Of a stretch of DNA of 64,000 nt, positions 8,328 to 18,927 are shown in pieces (position 1 is the first letter of the stretch; the number at the start of each line of letters is the position of its first letter). The position numbers and the translations under genes were made by a program. This stretch comes from Paracoccus yeei ATCC BAA-599 (GTDB taxonomy: Bacteria; Pseudomonadota; Alphaproteobacteria; Rhodobacterales; Rhodobacteraceae): contig NZ_JHWH01000013.1 of the NCBI RefSeq assembly GCF_000622145.1, positions 101,156 through 165,155 on the forward strand, written 5' to 3'. Below the pieces are notes generated by a model, which was not told where the DNA came from, ran no database searches, and saw only the letters and a list, made by a program, of their open reading frames with translations.

Positions 8328-9869
8328 CTAGTCCACCTTGACGACCGGCTCGACCCCCAGCGCCTCGGCCAGGGACTTGAAGCGGGCGTCCGCGACCTCG
8401 CCCATCAGCGCCGTGCCGGTCCGCGTCAGGCGCAGTTCCAGCACCTTGCGCTTGCGGTTGAACTTCAGCGTCCCCGCCTCGGACGGGTCGCGGACCGAGA
8501 ACATGGCCCCGAACCGCATGGCCTTGCCCAGAACCTCGGCATCGCGGATCTCGTCGTCGCTGAGCAGCTTGAACAGCGGCGCCATCGCCGAATTGCCGCG
8601 GCTGTTCTTGTAGCGGTGCAGCAGCGACAGGCCCAGGAAAACCCGCTCGGGATGGGACAGCGCCGCCATGTTCGCCCGCGTGACATTGTCGAAACAGGCA
8701 TCGGCGCGATAGTCGGGATGCGTGCGCCAGGTGGTGTCGTGCAGCAGGCAGGCGGCCCGGATCAGCCGGTCGCGCTGCGGGGGCGCGTCCTTGAAGATGG
8801 GCTCCAGGAACTGGTACAGCCGCTTGCCGAACCCCGGCATCCGCGCCATCTGGCGTTCCGAAAACCGCGCCGCCTCAAGCAGCGGGTCGCGCGAACGCAG
8901 GCTTTCGGGCATCTGTTCGTAAAGCAGCCCCTCGCGGATGCCATAGGAGGACACGGCCAGCGATTTCGGCTCGAGGCTGATGACCAGTTGGCGCAGCACC
9001 TGGCTTGCCAGCGGCACCAGTTCCATCCGGCTGGCCGAGATGCCAAGCTTGCTGCGCATGTCGGACAGGTTCTGGTTGCCGATCCACTTGACGGTCGCCA
9101 GCACGTCGTCGGTGGACATGCGGTATTCGTGCAGCACCGTCATCGGATAGTCCGCGCGTTCCATGTCCAGCCGGGCGATGGCGCGCCAGGACCCGCCGAC
9201 CAGATAGATCTGCTCGTGCCCTCGGCCCAGCTTTTTCGCCGCATCCTCCAGGATCTTCTGGACATGGTCGCGCAGGCCGTCGCTGCCGCCCTTGACCTGC
9301 TGCAGGCGGAACGGGCCGAGCGGCGTGGAGATGCGCCGCCCGACCTTGCCCTTGTCCACCTCGGCCAGTTCCATCGAGTTGCCGCCGATGTCGCAGACCA
9401 GTCCCATGGCCTCGGGCCAGCCCAGCAGCACGCCCTGGGCCGACAGGCGCGCCTCTTCCTCGCCGTCGATGACCCACAGCTTCAGCCCGGTTTCCTTTTC
9501 GACCGCCCGGCGAAAGGCGGGGCCGTCCTCGGCCTCGCGCACGGCGGCGGTGGCCACGCAGGTCAGGGGCTTGATGCCCATGCCCTCGGCCAGCGCGGCA
9601 AAGCGCTTCAGCGCCGACATGCCGCGCACGACGCCCTCGGGGTTCAACCGGCCGGTGGTCGCCAGCCCCTGCCCCAGTCCCGCCATGACCTTTTCGTTGT
9701 AGAAATAGGCGGGCGAGCGCGCCGCGCCGTCGAAGACGACCATCCGGATCGAGTTCGAGCCCACGTCGACCACGCCCACCCGGCTGAGCGCGCGTTCCGA
9801 GGCGCGCTCGAACAGCGATCGTCCAAAGGGCTCGATGGTTTCCCCGCTTGCGGTCACAACACCGTTCAT
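8328..9869 (-). CDS. ppx: Exopolyphosphatase / guanosine-pentaphosphatase family (Ppx/GppA)
   Basis: A 513-residue cytoplasmic phosphatase that releases phosphate from polyphosphate ends and may also hydrolyse pppGpp. The acetate kinase/Hsp70-fold signatures are present: VVDVGSNSIRMVVFDG near residue 33 and LVCDIGGNSMELAEV near 160. An HD-like C-terminal half contains AACLLHDTTWRTHPDYRAD. It is the last gene of the minus-strand run perM-hdaA-ppk-ppx, 69 bases after ppk, with AGAGGAAA before its ATG. Polyphosphate synthesis and breakdown are thus co-encoded. Confidence 0.92.
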   Translation of the reverse strand: MNGVVTASGETIEPFGRSLFERASERALSRVGVVDVGSNSIRMVVFDGAARSPAYFYNEKVMAGLGQGLATTGRLNPEGVVRGMSALKRFAALAEGMGIKPLTCVATAAVREAEDGPAFRRAVEKETGLKLWVIDGEEEARLSAQGVLLGWPEAMGLVCDIGGNSMELAEVDKGKVGRRISTPLGPFRLQQVKGGSDGLRDHVQKILEDAAKKLGRGHEQIYLVGGSWRAIARLDMERADYPMTVLHEYRMSTDDVLATVKWIGNQNLSDMRSKLGISASRMELVPLASQVLRQLVISLEPKSLAVSSYGIREGLLYEQMPESLRSRDPLLEAARFSERQMARMPGFGKRLYQFLEPIFKDAPPQRDRLIRAACLLHDTTWRTHPDYRADACFDNVTRANMAALSHPERVFLGLSLLHRYKNSRGNSAMAPLFKLLSDDEIRDAEVLGKAMRFGAMFSVRDPSEAGTLKFNRKRKVLELRLTRTGTALMGEVADARFKSLAEALGVEPVVKVD

Positions 9870-9938
9870 CGGTTTCCTCTCGGTTCCGTTACCACCTGAA
9901 CGATGGCAAGCGATGCATGGTTCATTAACTTTTGTTCG

Positions 9939-12104
9939 TCAATCCGCCGAATGGGTCAGAGCCGGCACGTCGCGCGCCCCCTTGGTCCCCCTTCCGGACA
10001 AAGACGGGTTTTCCATGAAGAACTTGTGACAGTTGAACAAATCGTCCTTGCCGGCGGGCAGATAACGCAGATAGCGGCCGTCGGGCTGCAGCAGCCAGCT
10101 TTGCGCCTCGTCCCCCAGGTTCGCGGCCATGATCTGGCTGGTGATCTGGGCCTTGACGGTTTCGTTCATGCATTCGACCAGCGCCTCGACCCGGCGGTTC
10201 AGGTTGCGGCCCATCCAGTCGGCGGAGCTGATGAAGACGCGCGCCTTCTTGGACGGCAGGCCGTGGCCGTTGCCGAAACAGACGATGCGGGAATGTTCCA
10301 GGAAGCGGCCGACGATGGACTTGACGCGGATGTTTTCCGACAGGCCGGCGATGCCCGGGCGCAGGCCGCAGATGCCGCGGATGACCAGGCTGATGCGCAC
10401 GCCGGCGTTGCTGGCATCGTAAAGCGCCTCGATCACCTCCTTGTCGATCAGGCTGTTCATCTTGGCCCAGATCTCGGCCGGGCGGCCGCGGCGGGCATAT
10501 TCCGCCTCGCGCCCGATCAGGTCGATCAGCCGCTCTTTCAGGTCGATGGGCGAGATCGCCAGGTTCTCAAGCCCCTCGGGCTGGACATAGCCGGACAGGA
10601 AATTGAACACCTTGGCCGCATCGCGCCCCAGCGCGGGATCGCAGGTGAACAGCGACAGGTCGGTGTAGATGCGCGCGGTGATCGGGTGATAGTTGCCGGT
10701 GCCGAAATGGGTATAGGTGACAAGCTGCTCGCCCTCGCGCCGCACCACGGCGCTGATCTTGGCGTGGGTCTTGTACTGCATGAAGCCATAGACCACATGC
10801 GCCCCCGCCCGCTCCAGCCGGCGGGACTGGCGGATGTTCGCGGCCTCGTCGAAGCGGGCCTTCAGCTCGACCAGGGCCGTCACCGACTTGCCCGATTCCG
10901 CCGCCTCGCACAGCGCGTCCACGATGGGGCTGTCGCGCGAGGTGCGGTAAAGCGTCTGCTTGATCGCGACCACGTTCGGATCGGCGGCGGCCTGGGCCAG
11001 AAAGCGCGTCACCATCTCGAAGGTCTCGTAGGGGTGGTGCAGCAGCATGTCCTTTTGCCGGATCGCCGCGAACATGTCGCCGTCGTGGTCCTGCACGCGC
11101 TCGGGCACGCGCGGGGTAAAGGACGGCCACTGCAGGTCGCGGCGGCTGTCCAGCACCAGTTCGCTGAGGTCGGCCATGCCCAGCAGGCCCTCGACCTCGA
11201 CCACCTCCTCGGGGGTGACGGCCAGTTCCTGCATGATCAGCTTGCGCAGCCGATCGGGCGCGCCGGAGGTGATCTTCAGTCGGATGACGCTGCCGCGCCG
11301 CCGGCGCTTCAGCGCGGTCTCGAACTCGCGCACCAGGTCCTCGGCCTCTTCCTCGACCTCGAGGTCGCTGTCGCGCAGCACGCGGAAGGCGCAATGGCCG
11401 ATGTCGCGATAGCCGGGAAACAGGCTGGGCAGGTGCATCAGCAGCACTTCCTCAAGCCGGACGAAGCGTTTGCCGCCCGGCAGGGTGATGAAGCGCGCGA
11501 TCTGCTGGGGGATCGGCAGCAGGGCCTGCATCTGGCGCCCGTCGCCTTCGCGCGCCAGGTCCACGGCCAGCGAAAAGCCCAGGTTCGGGATGAAGGGGAA
11601 CGGGTGCGCCGGGTCTATCGCCAGGGGCGAGACCACGGGGAACACCTGGTCCATGAAGTAGCGGCGCAGGAATTCCTCTTCGCTGCGGGTCATGGCGCTG
11701 CGCGACAGGATGGTGATGTCGGCCAGCTCCATCTCGCGCCGCAACCCGTTCCAGACCGCCTGCTGCGCCCCCATCAGGCGGCGGGCGTCGGCGTTGACCA
11801 TGGTCAGCTGTTCCGAGGCGGTCAGCCCGTCGTCCGATAGCGTCGTGTTTCCTTCGCGCACAAGCTCGCGAAGGCCCGCCACCCGGACGGTATAGAATTC
11901 ATCCAGATTCGTCGCCGAGATCGCCAGGAAGCGCAACCGCTCCAGCAGCGGCACGCGGGGGTTGCGCGCTTCGTCCAGAACGCGCCAGTTGAAGCTGAGC
12001 CAGCTGATCTCGCGGTTGAAGAAGCGGGCCGGACCCTGGGGCGTGCCCTCGGGCAGTTGCTTTGGCGGCAGGTAGGGGGTGCGAAGATAGTCGGCCTGGG
12101 TCAT
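9939..12104 (-). CDS. ppk: Polyphosphate kinase 1
   Basis: PPK1 reversibly transfers the gamma-phosphate of ATP to inorganic polyphosphate. From the ATG at 12104 the protein is 721 residues. The N-terminal domain starts [20 protein letters not shown]...[13 protein letters not shown]. The catalytic head has [19 protein letters not shown] and [24 protein letters not shown] motifs, the latter carrying the autophosphorylated His. It continues with [10 protein letters not shown] and the C-terminal PLD-like repeat [14 protein letters not shown]...[17 protein letters not shown]. Its ATG overlaps the hdaA stop (ATGA), which implies translational coupling. Confidence 0.97.
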   Translation of the reverse strand: MTQADYLRTPYLPPKQLPEGTPQGPARFFNREISWLSFNWRVLDEARNPRVPLLERLRFLAISATNLDEFYTVRVAGLRELVREGNTTLSDDGLTASEQLTMVNADARRLMGAQQAVWNGLRREMELADITILSRSAMTRSEEEFLRRYFMDQVFPVVSPLAIDPAHPFPFIPNLGFSLAVDLAREGDGRQMQALLPIPQQIARFITLPGGKRFVRLEEVLLMHLPSLFPGYRDIGHCAFRVLRDSDLEVEEEAEDLVREFETALKRRRRGSVIRLKITSGAPDRLRKLIMQELAVTPEEVVEVEGLLGMADLSELVLDSRRDLQWPSFTPRVPERVQDHDGDMFAAIRQKDMLLHHPYETFEMVTRFLAQAAADPNVVAIKQTLYRTSRDSPIVDALCEAAESGKSVTALVELKARFDEAANIRQSRRLERAGAHVVYGFMQYKTHAKISAVVRREGEQLVTYTHFGTGNYHPITARIYTDLSLFTCDPALGRDAAKVFNFLSGYVQPEGLENLAISPIDLKERLIDLIGREAEYARRGRPAEIWAKMNSLIDKEVIEALYDASNAGVRISLVIRGICGLRPGIAGLSENIRVKSIVGRFLEHSRIVCFGNGHGLPSKKARVFISSADWMGRNLNRRVEALVECMNETVKAQITSQIMAANLGDEAQSWLLQPDGRYLRYLPAGKDDLFNCHKFFMENPSLSGRGTKGARDVPALTHSAD

Positions 12105-12820
12105 GGTGCCTCGTGCGATGAGGGGGCAGAGGATGGCTCGGACGGCGCAAGCTTGTCCAGAAGCTCGGCCGCCAGCCGGCGGGTCACGGGACGGCGGTCG
12201 GCCAGGGACTTGCGGTCGATGGCGGCCACCAGATGGCGGGCAAGGCCAAGGTCGCGCTCCATCCGCAGGGCCAGCCAGTCGACCACGTCGGGCGCGACCT
12301 GGATCTGGCGGTCGGCGAACAGCTTGACCAGCACGGCGGGCAAAAGCGCGTCGTCGGGCGGGCCCAGCACCGCCTGGGCGGCCGATTCCAGCCGCGACAG
12401 CAGGTCGGGCAGGACGATCCCCCAGTCGCGCGGCGCGGTGCGGCCGGTGATCAGCAGCAGGACCTGGCGCGCGCCGGCCAGGTTCCACAGGTGGAACAGC
12501 GCATCCTCGGCCTCGGTGATCCCGGCGATCTCATGGGCGTTCTCGACCGCAAGCGCGCCGCCCCAGGGCAGCAGCGCATCCACGTCCCCGGGCGAGACGG
12601 TCGCGGCGCGCAGGACCTGGGCGCCGTTCTCCTCGGCCCAGAAGCGCGCAAGGTGCGACTTGCCCGAACCCGGCCCCCCGATCAGCAACAGCCGCCCCCC
12701 GGGCCAGGCGGCGGGCCGGTCCAGCATGGCCAGCGCGTCGCGGTTGGCGGCGGTGGTCAGGAAATCGTCCCGCGACAGGGCGGGCGGGATCGTCAGGTCC
12801 AGGGCAAGCTGGCGGGCCAA
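12101..12820 (-). CDS. hdaA: DnaA-related AAA+ protein HdaA (regulatory inactivation of DnaA)
   Basis: A 239-residue DnaA-like AAA+ protein without the C-terminal DNA-binding domain, as in Hda/HdaA. Walker A is GGPGSGKSH near residues 49-57. The Walker B position reads AVENAHEI, degenerate relative to DnaA's DD(I/V). Hda proteins bind the sliding clamp and stimulate ATP hydrolysis by DnaA after initiation. The N-terminal QLALDLTI is a plausible clamp-binding peptide. The start is a TTG, 3 bases after the perM stop, with AAGGAC inside the perM end. It sits between perM and ppk in one operon. Confidence 0.88.
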   Translation of the reverse strand: MARQLALDLTIPPALSRDDFLTTAANRDALAMLDRPAAWPGGRLLLIGGPGSGKSHLARFWAEENGAQVLRAATVSPGDVDALLPWGGALAVENAHEIAGITEAEDALFHLWNLAGARQVLLLITGRTAPRDWGIVLPDLLSRLESAAQAVLGPPDDALLPAVLVKLFADRQIQVAPDVVDWLALRMERDLGLARHLVAAIDRKSLADRRPVTRRLAAELLDKLAPSEPSSAPSSHEAP

Positions 12821-12823
12821 GGA

Positions 12824-14158
12824 TCAGCCGTCCTTCTTCTGCTTCTCGCGCTGGCGGTCCTCCTCGTCGGCCCGGCGCGCCTCGATGTGAAGCTGCACCG
12901 GCGAGGGCGGGCCCTCGGGGGCGTGCCGCGGCTCTTTCTGCTTGCGGGCGCGGTCCTGGCGGTCCTCGACCAGTTCGGCCAGCTCCTCCTGCCGCTGGAT
13001 CTCGGCCACGCGCACGTCATGGGACAGCTGGGCCAGGCGGCGCAGGTTCGCGACCGTGCCGCGCGGCACCAGTTCGATCAGCATGGGCGGCGCGGGCGGG
13101 GCCGGCACCTCGCGCCCGGTGTAAAGCGCGCTTTCCTTGTAGCGCCCGACGGCATAGCGCACCAGAACGCCCAGGGCCGCCGCGATGGGCACCGCGACCA
13201 GAAGGCCGACAAAGCCGAACATGGTGCCGAAAACGGTCAGGGCCAGCATCAGCCAGACCGGATGCACCCCGACCGAGCCGCCGACGATCTTGGGTTGCAG
13301 GAAGTTGCCCTCGATGAACTGGCCGGCGGCGAAGATCGCGACCACCGCCCCGATCCAGACCGGCTCGCCCCAGAAGCTGAACAGCGCGACCCCGATGGCC
13401 GTCGCGCCCCCGATCAGCACGCCGACATAGGGAATGAACGACAGCGAGGCCGCAAGCGCCCCGATCGCCACGCCAAAGGGCAGCCCGACCAGCCCCAGCC
13501 CGACCGAATAGAACGTCCCCAGGGTCAGGATCACCAGCCCCTGCCCGCGCACGAAGCCCGACAGCGCCCGGTCGATGTCGCGGGCCAGGCCCCGGATCGT
13601 GTCGGCATGTTCGCGCGGCAGAAGCTCGTCCAGCCGGGCGACCATGCTGTCCCAGTCCAGCAGCAGATAGAAGGCCACGACCGGTACGATCACCACCAGC
13701 GCCAGCAGGCTGAACACCCCCATGACCGAGCCGAGCACCGTCGAGACGACCTGCATCCCGCTTTCGCTGACCCGCTGGCCGACGTTGGTCAGGGCGGTGT
13801 TGACGGTGCTGCCTTCGGCAAAGACCTGGGGAAAGCGGCTCATCAGGAACTGCTGCAGCTGCTCGGCCATCTGCGGGGCGGTATTGACCAGCTGCGTGGT
13901 CTGGCGGACCAGCACCGGAACCAGCATCAGCACCACGGCGACCATGATCAGCACGCCCACGAGCGTGATGACCACCACCGCCAGCGTGCGCGACAGGCCC
14001 AGGCGTTCCAGCCGGTCGGCCACCGGGTCCAGCAGGTAGGCCACCGCCGCCCCCAGGATGAAGGGCATCATCTGATTTCCCAGCGCCCATAGCGCCAGCA
14101 GCAGGACGGCCAGCGCCCCGCCCCAATACCAGACCTGTTTCTGTGCCGGGAGCCTCAT
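12824..14158 (-). CDS. AI-2E family transporter (PerM-like permease)
   Basis: A 444-residue membrane protein with hydrophobic segments at the N-terminus, a mid-protein loop and a conserved C-terminal pore region (LPFGVAIGALAASLSFIPYVGVLIGGATAIG, then FIEGNFLQPKIVGGSVGVHPVWLMLAL). The last ~90 residues are a charged cytoplasmic tail. Family members have been linked to autoinducer-2 export and Na+/H+ antiport; the substrate here is unknown. AGGAGAGG precedes the ATG. It is the first gene of the perM-hdaA-ppk-ppx run and is divergent from proS. Confidence 0.9.
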   Translation of the reverse strand: MRLPAQKQVWYWGGALAVLLLALWALGNQMMPFILGAAVAYLLDPVADRLERLGLSRTLAVVVITLVGVLIMVAVVLMLVPVLVRQTTQLVNTAPQMAEQLQQFLMSRFPQVFAEGSTVNTALTNVGQRVSESGMQVVSTVLGSVMGVFSLLALVVIVPVVAFYLLLDWDSMVARLDELLPREHADTIRGLARDIDRALSGFVRGQGLVILTLGTFYSVGLGLVGLPFGVAIGALAASLSFIPYVGVLIGGATAIGVALFSFWGEPVWIGAVVAIFAAGQFIEGNFLQPKIVGGSVGVHPVWLMLALTVFGTMFGFVGLLVAVPIAAALGVLVRYAVGRYKESALYTGREVPAPPAPPMLIELVPRGTVANLRRLAQLSHDVRVAEIQRQEELAELVEDRQDRARKQKEPRHAPEGPPSPVQLHIEARRADEEDRQREKQKKDG

Positions 14159-14284
14159 GCGCCTCTCCTGATGTTCGCGCGTCGCGACCTATTTGGACGG
14201 TTGCGGCCCCCTATGCAAGGAAGCCCGTTGCCCCCCTGAACGCTCTGCGCTAACTCGCTTAGGCCCATCAGGAAGGATTCCGCC

Positions 14285-15637
14285 ATGCGTCTGTCGCGCT
14301 ATTTCATGCCCGTCCTCAAGGAAGACCCGAAAGAGGCGCAGATCGTCAGCCACCGGCTGATGCTGCGCGCCGGCATGATCAAGCAGCAGGCAGCGGGCAT
14401 CTATTCCTGGCTGCCGATGGGGTTCAAGGTGCTGAACAACATCCAGCGCATCGTGCACGAGGAACAGGCCCGCGCGGGCCATATCGCCATGCTGATGCCG
14501 ACGCTGCAACCGGCCGACCTGTGGCGCGAAAGCGGCCGCTACGACGATTACGGCGAAGAGATGCTGCGCATCAAGGACCGCCACAAGCGCGACCTGCTTT
14601 ACGGGCCCACGAACGAGGAGATGATCACCGACATCTTCCGCAGCCATGTGTCGTCCTACAAGGACCTGCCGCTGACCCTGTATCATATCCAGTGGAAGTT
14701 CCGCGACGAGATCCGGCCCCGCTTCGGCGTCATGCGCGGGCGCGAGTTCCTGATGAAGGACGGCTACAACTTCGATCTGACCAAGGAAGCCGCGCTGCAC
14801 GCCTACAACCGGCACCTGGTCAGCTATCTGCGGACCTATGAGCGCATGGGCCTGCAGGCGATCCCGATGCGTGCCGACGGCGGGCCCATCGGCGGCGACT
14901 ATACCCACGAATTCCTGGTGCTGGCCGAGACGGGCGAATCGGAGGTCTTCTATGACAGCCAGATCACCGACCTGAAGTTCGGCGACCGCGCCATCGACTA
15001 TGACAGCGTCGAACAGTGCCAGGCGGTGCTCGAGGAATTCACCAGCCGCTATGCCCGCACCGACGAGACCCATGACGAGGCGCTGTTCAACCAGATCCCC
15101 GAGGAACGCCGCCGCACCGCGCGCGGCATCGAGGTCGGCCAGATCTTCTATTTCGGGACCAAGTATTCCGAGCCGATGGGCGCCACCGTGGTCGGCCCCG
15201 ACGGGGCCCGCGTGCCGGTCCACATGGGCAGCCACGGCATCGGCGTCAGCCGCCTTCTGGGCGCCATCATCGAGGCCAGCCACGACGACAAGGGCATCAT
15301 CTGGCCCGAAGGGGTGACGCCCTTCCACGCCGGCATCGTGAACCTGAAGCAGGGCGACGCCTCGACCGACAGCGCCTGCGAGGCGCTTTACGCCGAGCTG
15401 AAGGCCCAGGGGCTGGACCCGCTTTACGACGACCGCGACGAGCGCGCCGGGGCCAAGTTCGCCACTATGGACCTGATCGGGCTGCCCTGGCGCATCACCG
15501 TGGGCCCGCGGGGCCTGGCCGCGAACAAGGTGGAACTGACCTCGCGCCGCACGGGCGAATCGGTCGAGATGTCGCCTCAGGACGCCGTCGCCCGCCTGAC
15601 CGAGCTCTATCGCCCGGTGCTTCGGGCCGGCCTTTAG
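14285..15637 (+). CDS. proS: Prolyl-tRNA synthetase (short alphaproteobacterial type)
   Basis: ProRS charges tRNA-Pro. This 450-residue class II enzyme begins [44 protein letters not shown]. It has motif 2 in [31 protein letters not shown] and motif 3 in [16 protein letters not shown], then a C-terminal anticodon-binding domain. It is about 120 residues shorter than the E. coli enzyme because the editing (INS) domain is missing, as usual in Alphaproteobacteria. An AGGAAGGA ribosome-binding site lies upstream. Its stop overlaps the convergent universal-stress gene by 4 bases. Confidence 0.96.
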   Translation: MRLSRYFMPVLKEDPKEAQIVSHRLMLRAGMIKQQAAGIYSWLPMGFKVLNNIQRIVHEEQARAGHIAMLMPTLQPADLWRESGRYDDYGEEMLRIKDRHKRDLLYGPTNEEMITDIFRSHVSSYKDLPLTLYHIQWKFRDEIRPRFGVMRGREFLMKDGYNFDLTKEAALHAYNRHLVSYLRTYERMGLQAIPMRADGGPIGGDYTHEFLVLAETGESEVFYDSQITDLKFGDRAIDYDSVEQCQAVLEEFTSRYARTDETHDEALFNQIPEERRRTARGIEVGQIFYFGTKYSEPMGATVVGPDGARVPVHMGSHGIGVSRLLGAIIEASHDDKGIIWPEGVTPFHAGIVNLKQGDASTDSACEALYAELKAQGLDPLYDDRDERAGAKFATMDLIGLPWRITVGPRGLAANKVELTSRRTGESVEMSPQDAVARLTELYRPVLRAGL

Positions 15638-16491
15638 AGCGCGGGCTTGCGCAAGGGGCCGACCGGCACGCAGATCAGGTCGATCTCGGCATTGCGGATC
15701 ATCTCGGCGCTGGTCGATCCCAGGATCAGCCGGCGCAGCGCGCCCTGTCCGCGCGCCCCGGTCACGAGCAGGTCGAACCGATCCTCGCGCTGCATCCGCG
15801 CCAGGGCCGTGGGCACCGCGACGTGGCGCAGGGCATAGTGCAGATGGCCCGCCGCCTTCAGCACCGGCCGCAGACGGCGACGCAGACGCAGCTCCAGATG
15901 GGCCATCGCCTCGTTGTCCAGCCGTTGCAGCGAGACCGAGCTTAGCCCCCCGGTCCGCAGCGTCGGCGGGCTGGGCAGGTGCGTGGCGTGCAGGACGGTC
16001 ATATCCGCGCCCCGGACCAGGCCCAGCCGGTCCAGCGCGCGGGCGACCGGCAGGGCGCTGCGGTCCTCGGCCAAAGCCAGCAGGATGCGGTGCCAGGGGC
16101 GGTCGGCCGGGTGGCGAACCACGGCGACCGGGCAGGCCGCGGCGGTCAGCACCCGCTCGGCCGTGGTGCCCGCGAGGCCCTGCAGAAAGCGGCGCGGCCG
16201 GGGCACGCCCATCAGGATCAGCGCCGCGCCGGTTTCCCGGGCCAGACGCAGGATCGCCTCGTCCGGATCGCCGGGCAGGGTCACGCAGCGCAGCGCGACG
16301 CCCGCAGGGACCACGCGCGCAGCCTGGGCGCGCAGGCGATCCTCGGCCTCGGCACTGGCGGGCCCGGCCTCGTCGATGACGTGCAGCAGGGTGATCCGGG
16401 CGTCGTCGTCCCCCCGCGCCAGCGCCGCCGCCCGGGCCAGGGCGTGATCGGACCGGCCGGAAAGATCGCTTGCCACCAGATAGTTGCGCAT
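15634..16491 (-). CDS. Universal stress protein with two tandem UspA domains
   Basis: A 285-residue cytoplasmic protein built of two Usp folds. Domain 1 starts [16 protein letters not shown] and domain 2 about residue 130 ([23 protein letters not shown]). The second domain ends with [36 protein letters not shown], close to the ATP-binding GxxGxGxxxxxxxGS pattern of UspFG-type proteins. The role is stress endurance of undefined mechanism. GAGGTGGA precedes the ATG. It is divergent from the CE2 esterase gene and convergent with proS. Confidence 0.9.
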   Translation of the reverse strand: MRNYLVASDLSGRSDHALARAAALARGDDDARITLLHVIDEAGPASAEAEDRLRAQAARVVPAGVALRCVTLPGDPDEAILRLARETGAALILMGVPRPRRFLQGLAGTTAERVLTAAACPVAVVRHPADRPWHRILLALAEDRSALPVARALDRLGLVRGADMTVLHATHLPSPPTLRTGGLSSVSLQRLDNEAMAHLELRLRRRLRPVLKAAGHLHYALRHVAVPTALARMQREDRFDLLVTGARGQGALRRLILGSTSAEMIRNAEIDLICVPVGPLRKPAL

Positions 16492-16617
16492 TCCACCTCT
16501 CGCTTTCGGGCCAGCCTAGCCCGGTTTCCCCGGCACCGAAAGCCACCTGCCTTTTCGGCAGATGGACAGGCCCATGGCCGGCAAGGGATGATCCATCCGA
16601 TTCGGACATGGGGCATC

Positions 16618-17796
16618 ATGCACAAGATGGTGGTAAGGCTGGCGCTGCTGGCGCTGGTCCTGGGGGTCGCCGGACTCTGGACCTTTCGCCTTTGGCCGGC
16701 GCCGCCGCGTCCGGCGCAGGTGGTGCCCACGATCGAGATCGCGCGTGGCAGTGCCGGCGGCGGCGTGGCCATCGAGCTTGTGCCCCCGGCCGAGGGGCTG
16801 GCCGTGGTGCCGATGCTGGTGACGGGCCGCGCCTCGGCCGGGGCCAAGGGGGCCCTGATGCAGGAATGGCCCGGCTTTCACGTCGAGGCGCGCTTTTCCG
16901 GAACCGAGATCCGGGTCCGGTTCCAGGATGCCAGCAACCGCTGGCGGGTTCTGGTGGACGAGGGCCGGACCGCACGCATCGACCTGTCGCGGCCCGGCGC
17001 CCAGGATCTGCGCCTGCGCGGCCTGAGCGACGGCGAACACCGGCTGCGGGTGGAAAAGACCAGCGAAAGCTCGATGCCCGCCAGTTTCGGCGGCGTCCTG
17101 GCGGGACCGGGCACCCGTGGCCTGCCCGCGCCCGAGCCGCGCGCGCGACTGATCGAGTTCATCGGCGATTCCGACACCGTGGGCTTTGCCAATGGCGCCG
17201 AATGGCGCGACTGCACCGAAGGCGAGGTGTTCTCCTCGACCGACACCACGCGCAGCTTCGGGCCCCAGGTCGCGCAGGCGCTGGGTGCGGATTACCGCAT
17301 CATCGCGCGTTCAGGGATCGGGCTCTTGCGCAACTATGGCGGCGCCAAGCCTGGGGCGACCATGGCCAGCCGCTATGGCCTGGCCCTGCCCAGCGAGCCG
17401 GCCGCGACGCGGCTGCCGCAGAAACCCGCCGACATCGTGGTGACGGGCCTCGGATCGAACGATTTCGGATCGGATTTCGACCTGTCCGAACCCTGGACAG
17501 ACCAGCAGGCGCTCAGCCGCGATTTCCAGGCCGCGCTGGTCCGCTTCCTGCGCGAACGCGTGCGGGAAAACCCGGGCGCCCTGCAGGTCCTGCTGGCCTT
17601 CGGCGAATACGGCGCGCCGCTGGTGTCGCCCTACAGCGCCGCCCTGGACAGCCTCAAGGCCGACGGTGCCCGCGCCGTGCTGGTGGTGCTGCCGAAGCTT
17701 GATCGGACGGCCTGTTTCTGGCATCCTTCGGCCGACGATCATGCCATGATCCGTGACCAGATCCTGGCCGCCATTCTGGCCGCTGGCGAATCCTAG
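16618..17796 (+). CDS. Membrane-anchored or secreted SGNH esterase, carbohydrate esterase family 2-like
   Basis: From the ATG at 16618 the protein is 392 residues. An N-terminal hydrophobic segment (residues 5-24) is a signal anchor. A jelly-roll domain follows (about 35-165), then an SGNH hydrolase with the nucleophile in FIGDSDTVGF (Ser185), SGIGLLRNYG, the Asn block VTGLGSNDF and a C-terminal WHPSADDHA (His369). This order is that of CE2 deacetylases. No Asp lies three residues before His369, consistent with the Ser-His dyad reported for some CE2 enzymes. It probably removes acyl groups from a cell-surface glycan. An upstream ATG at 16588 is possible. Confidence 0.75.
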   Translation: MHKMVVRLALLALVLGVAGLWTFRLWPAPPRPAQVVPTIEIARGSAGGGVAIELVPPAEGLAVVPMLVTGRASAGAKGALMQEWPGFHVEARFSGTEIRVRFQDASNRWRVLVDEGRTARIDLSRPGAQDLRLRGLSDGEHRLRVEKTSESSMPASFGGVLAGPGTRGLPAPEPRARLIEFIGDSDTVGFANGAEWRDCTEGEVFSSTDTTRSFGPQVAQALGADYRIIARSGIGLLRNYGGAKPGATMASRYGLALPSEPAATRLPQKPADIVVTGLGSNDFGSDFDLSEPWTDQQALSRDFQAALVRFLRERVRENPGALQVLLAFGEYGAPLVSPYSAALDSLKADGARAVLVVLPKLDRTACFWHPSADDHAMIRDQILAAILAAGES

Positions 17797-17857
17797 ACCG
17801 CCGGCTGCCCTGTTTTCCGAAGTTTCTCGTTAATCGGTTTTGTCTGGTGCCTCGCCG

Positions 17858-18919
17858 ATGATTTCCCTGCGTCCCCTGACCTATCGCATCGGCCTGCTGC
17901 TTGGCCTGGGTCAACCCGAGCTTGCCGCCGCAGCCGAAGAGCAATGGCAGATCGCTCCGGCCGAGTTTCGCCGCGTGCCGCCCGTCATCATCCTGCCCGG
18001 TCAGGCCGAGCGCTTCACCCGGGCCGAGTTCACCACCCTGCCCCTGCTGATGCAGTCGCTGCACGGCGATCCGGCCGAGCCGATCGGGCCCACGACCGCT
18101 TACCGCCTGGCGGATGTCGATATCGTGGACGGCGTCGTCTATTCCCACGGCTACACGCTGCACCTGCGCCAGCGCCGGCACCGCATGTCGCTGGGTCATC
18201 TGGAATCCATCCCGGCCGGGGCGGCCTATGAAAGCTGGGTCGGCAACCGCTGGTTCGGCAACTGGCTGCTGGACGACTGCCTGACCTATCGGCTGGCCGA
18301 ACAGGCGGGCACCCCGGTCACGACCATGCCGCCGCGCGGGGGCCATGTGCCCGACTATGAATTCAGGCTGGGCATGCACCCGCGTCGCATCACTGATGCC
18401 CATTTCGACGAGCTGGTGGTGTTCGACGACCACGCCAACAACACCAACCGCCTGGCGCGCGCGCAGGACATGCGGTCCCGCCTGACGCGGCATGTGACGC
18501 CGGAACCTCGTCAGGGCGTCTTTCTGATGCGGGGCCAGTCGGGCGACCGGCGCCTGCTGGAAAACGAGGCCGAGATCGCCCGGCGCCTGGGGGACGACTA
18601 CGGCTTTCGCATCATGTTCCCGGAGGATCACAGCGTAGACGCGCTGATGGCTGCCTGCGCCAATGCCAGCGTTGTCGCCGGCGTCGAGGGAAGCCAGCTG
18701 AACCACGGCATTGCCGCCATGCCGCCGGGCGGCACGCTGCTGACGCTGCAGCCTCCGGACCGCGCCACGACCGCCATGAAGCTTCTGACGGACCGCTGGC
18801 AGCAGAGGTTCGCCATGGTCGTGGGCCGGGGTCAGGCCGAATCCTTCCGCATCGACTGGGGCGAGGTGGTCGCGACGCTGGAGCTTGTCCAAGCGGAAAA
18901 TGCTGCAAACCCGTCCTAA
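17858..18919 (+). CDS. Glycosyltransferase family 61 (DUF563) protein
   Basis: A 353-residue protein from the ATG at 17858, without signal peptide. It resembles bacterial GT61 enzymes: an N-terminal capping part, YESWVGNRWFGNWLLDDCLTYRLA near residue 125, then VFLMRGQSGDRRLLENEAEI and the typical C-terminal VVAGVEGSQLNHGIAAMPPGGTLLTLQPPDR. Such enzymes transfer sugars in capsule, EPS or LPS assembly; donor and acceptor cannot be read. It lies between the CE2-like esterase and the acyltransferase-ligase-ACP-decarboxylase set, which supports a shared glycan role. Confidence 0.75.
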   Translation: MISLRPLTYRIGLLLGLGQPELAAAAEEQWQIAPAEFRRVPPVIILPGQAERFTRAEFTTLPLLMQSLHGDPAEPIGPTTAYRLADVDIVDGVVYSHGYTLHLRQRRHRMSLGHLESIPAGAAYESWVGNRWFGNWLLDDCLTYRLAEQAGTPVTTMPPRGGHVPDYEFRLGMHPRRITDAHFDELVVFDDHANNTNRLARAQDMRSRLTRHVTPEPRQGVFLMRGQSGDRRLLENEAEIARRLGDDYGFRIMFPEDHSVDALMAACANASVVAGVEGSQLNHGIAAMPPGGTLLTLQPPDRATTAMKLLTDRWQQRFAMVVGRGQAESFRIDWGEVVATLELVQAENAANPS

Positions 18920-18927
18920 ACGGCAGG

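Noticed and set aside
9903..11840. A 645-residue plus-strand open frame across ppk
   Set aside because: It is a shadow of the ppk frame, with a biased His/Gln/Asp/Gly composition.
12233..14092. A 619-residue plus-strand frame across hdaA/perM
   Set aside because: It spans two real minus-strand genes, is dominated by His, Gln, Arg and Asp, and has no start signal.
14189..16609. An 806-residue minus-strand frame spanning proS and the usp gene
   Set aside because: The real genes on both strands explain it; its second half is Arg/Gly/Ala/Pro-rich noise.
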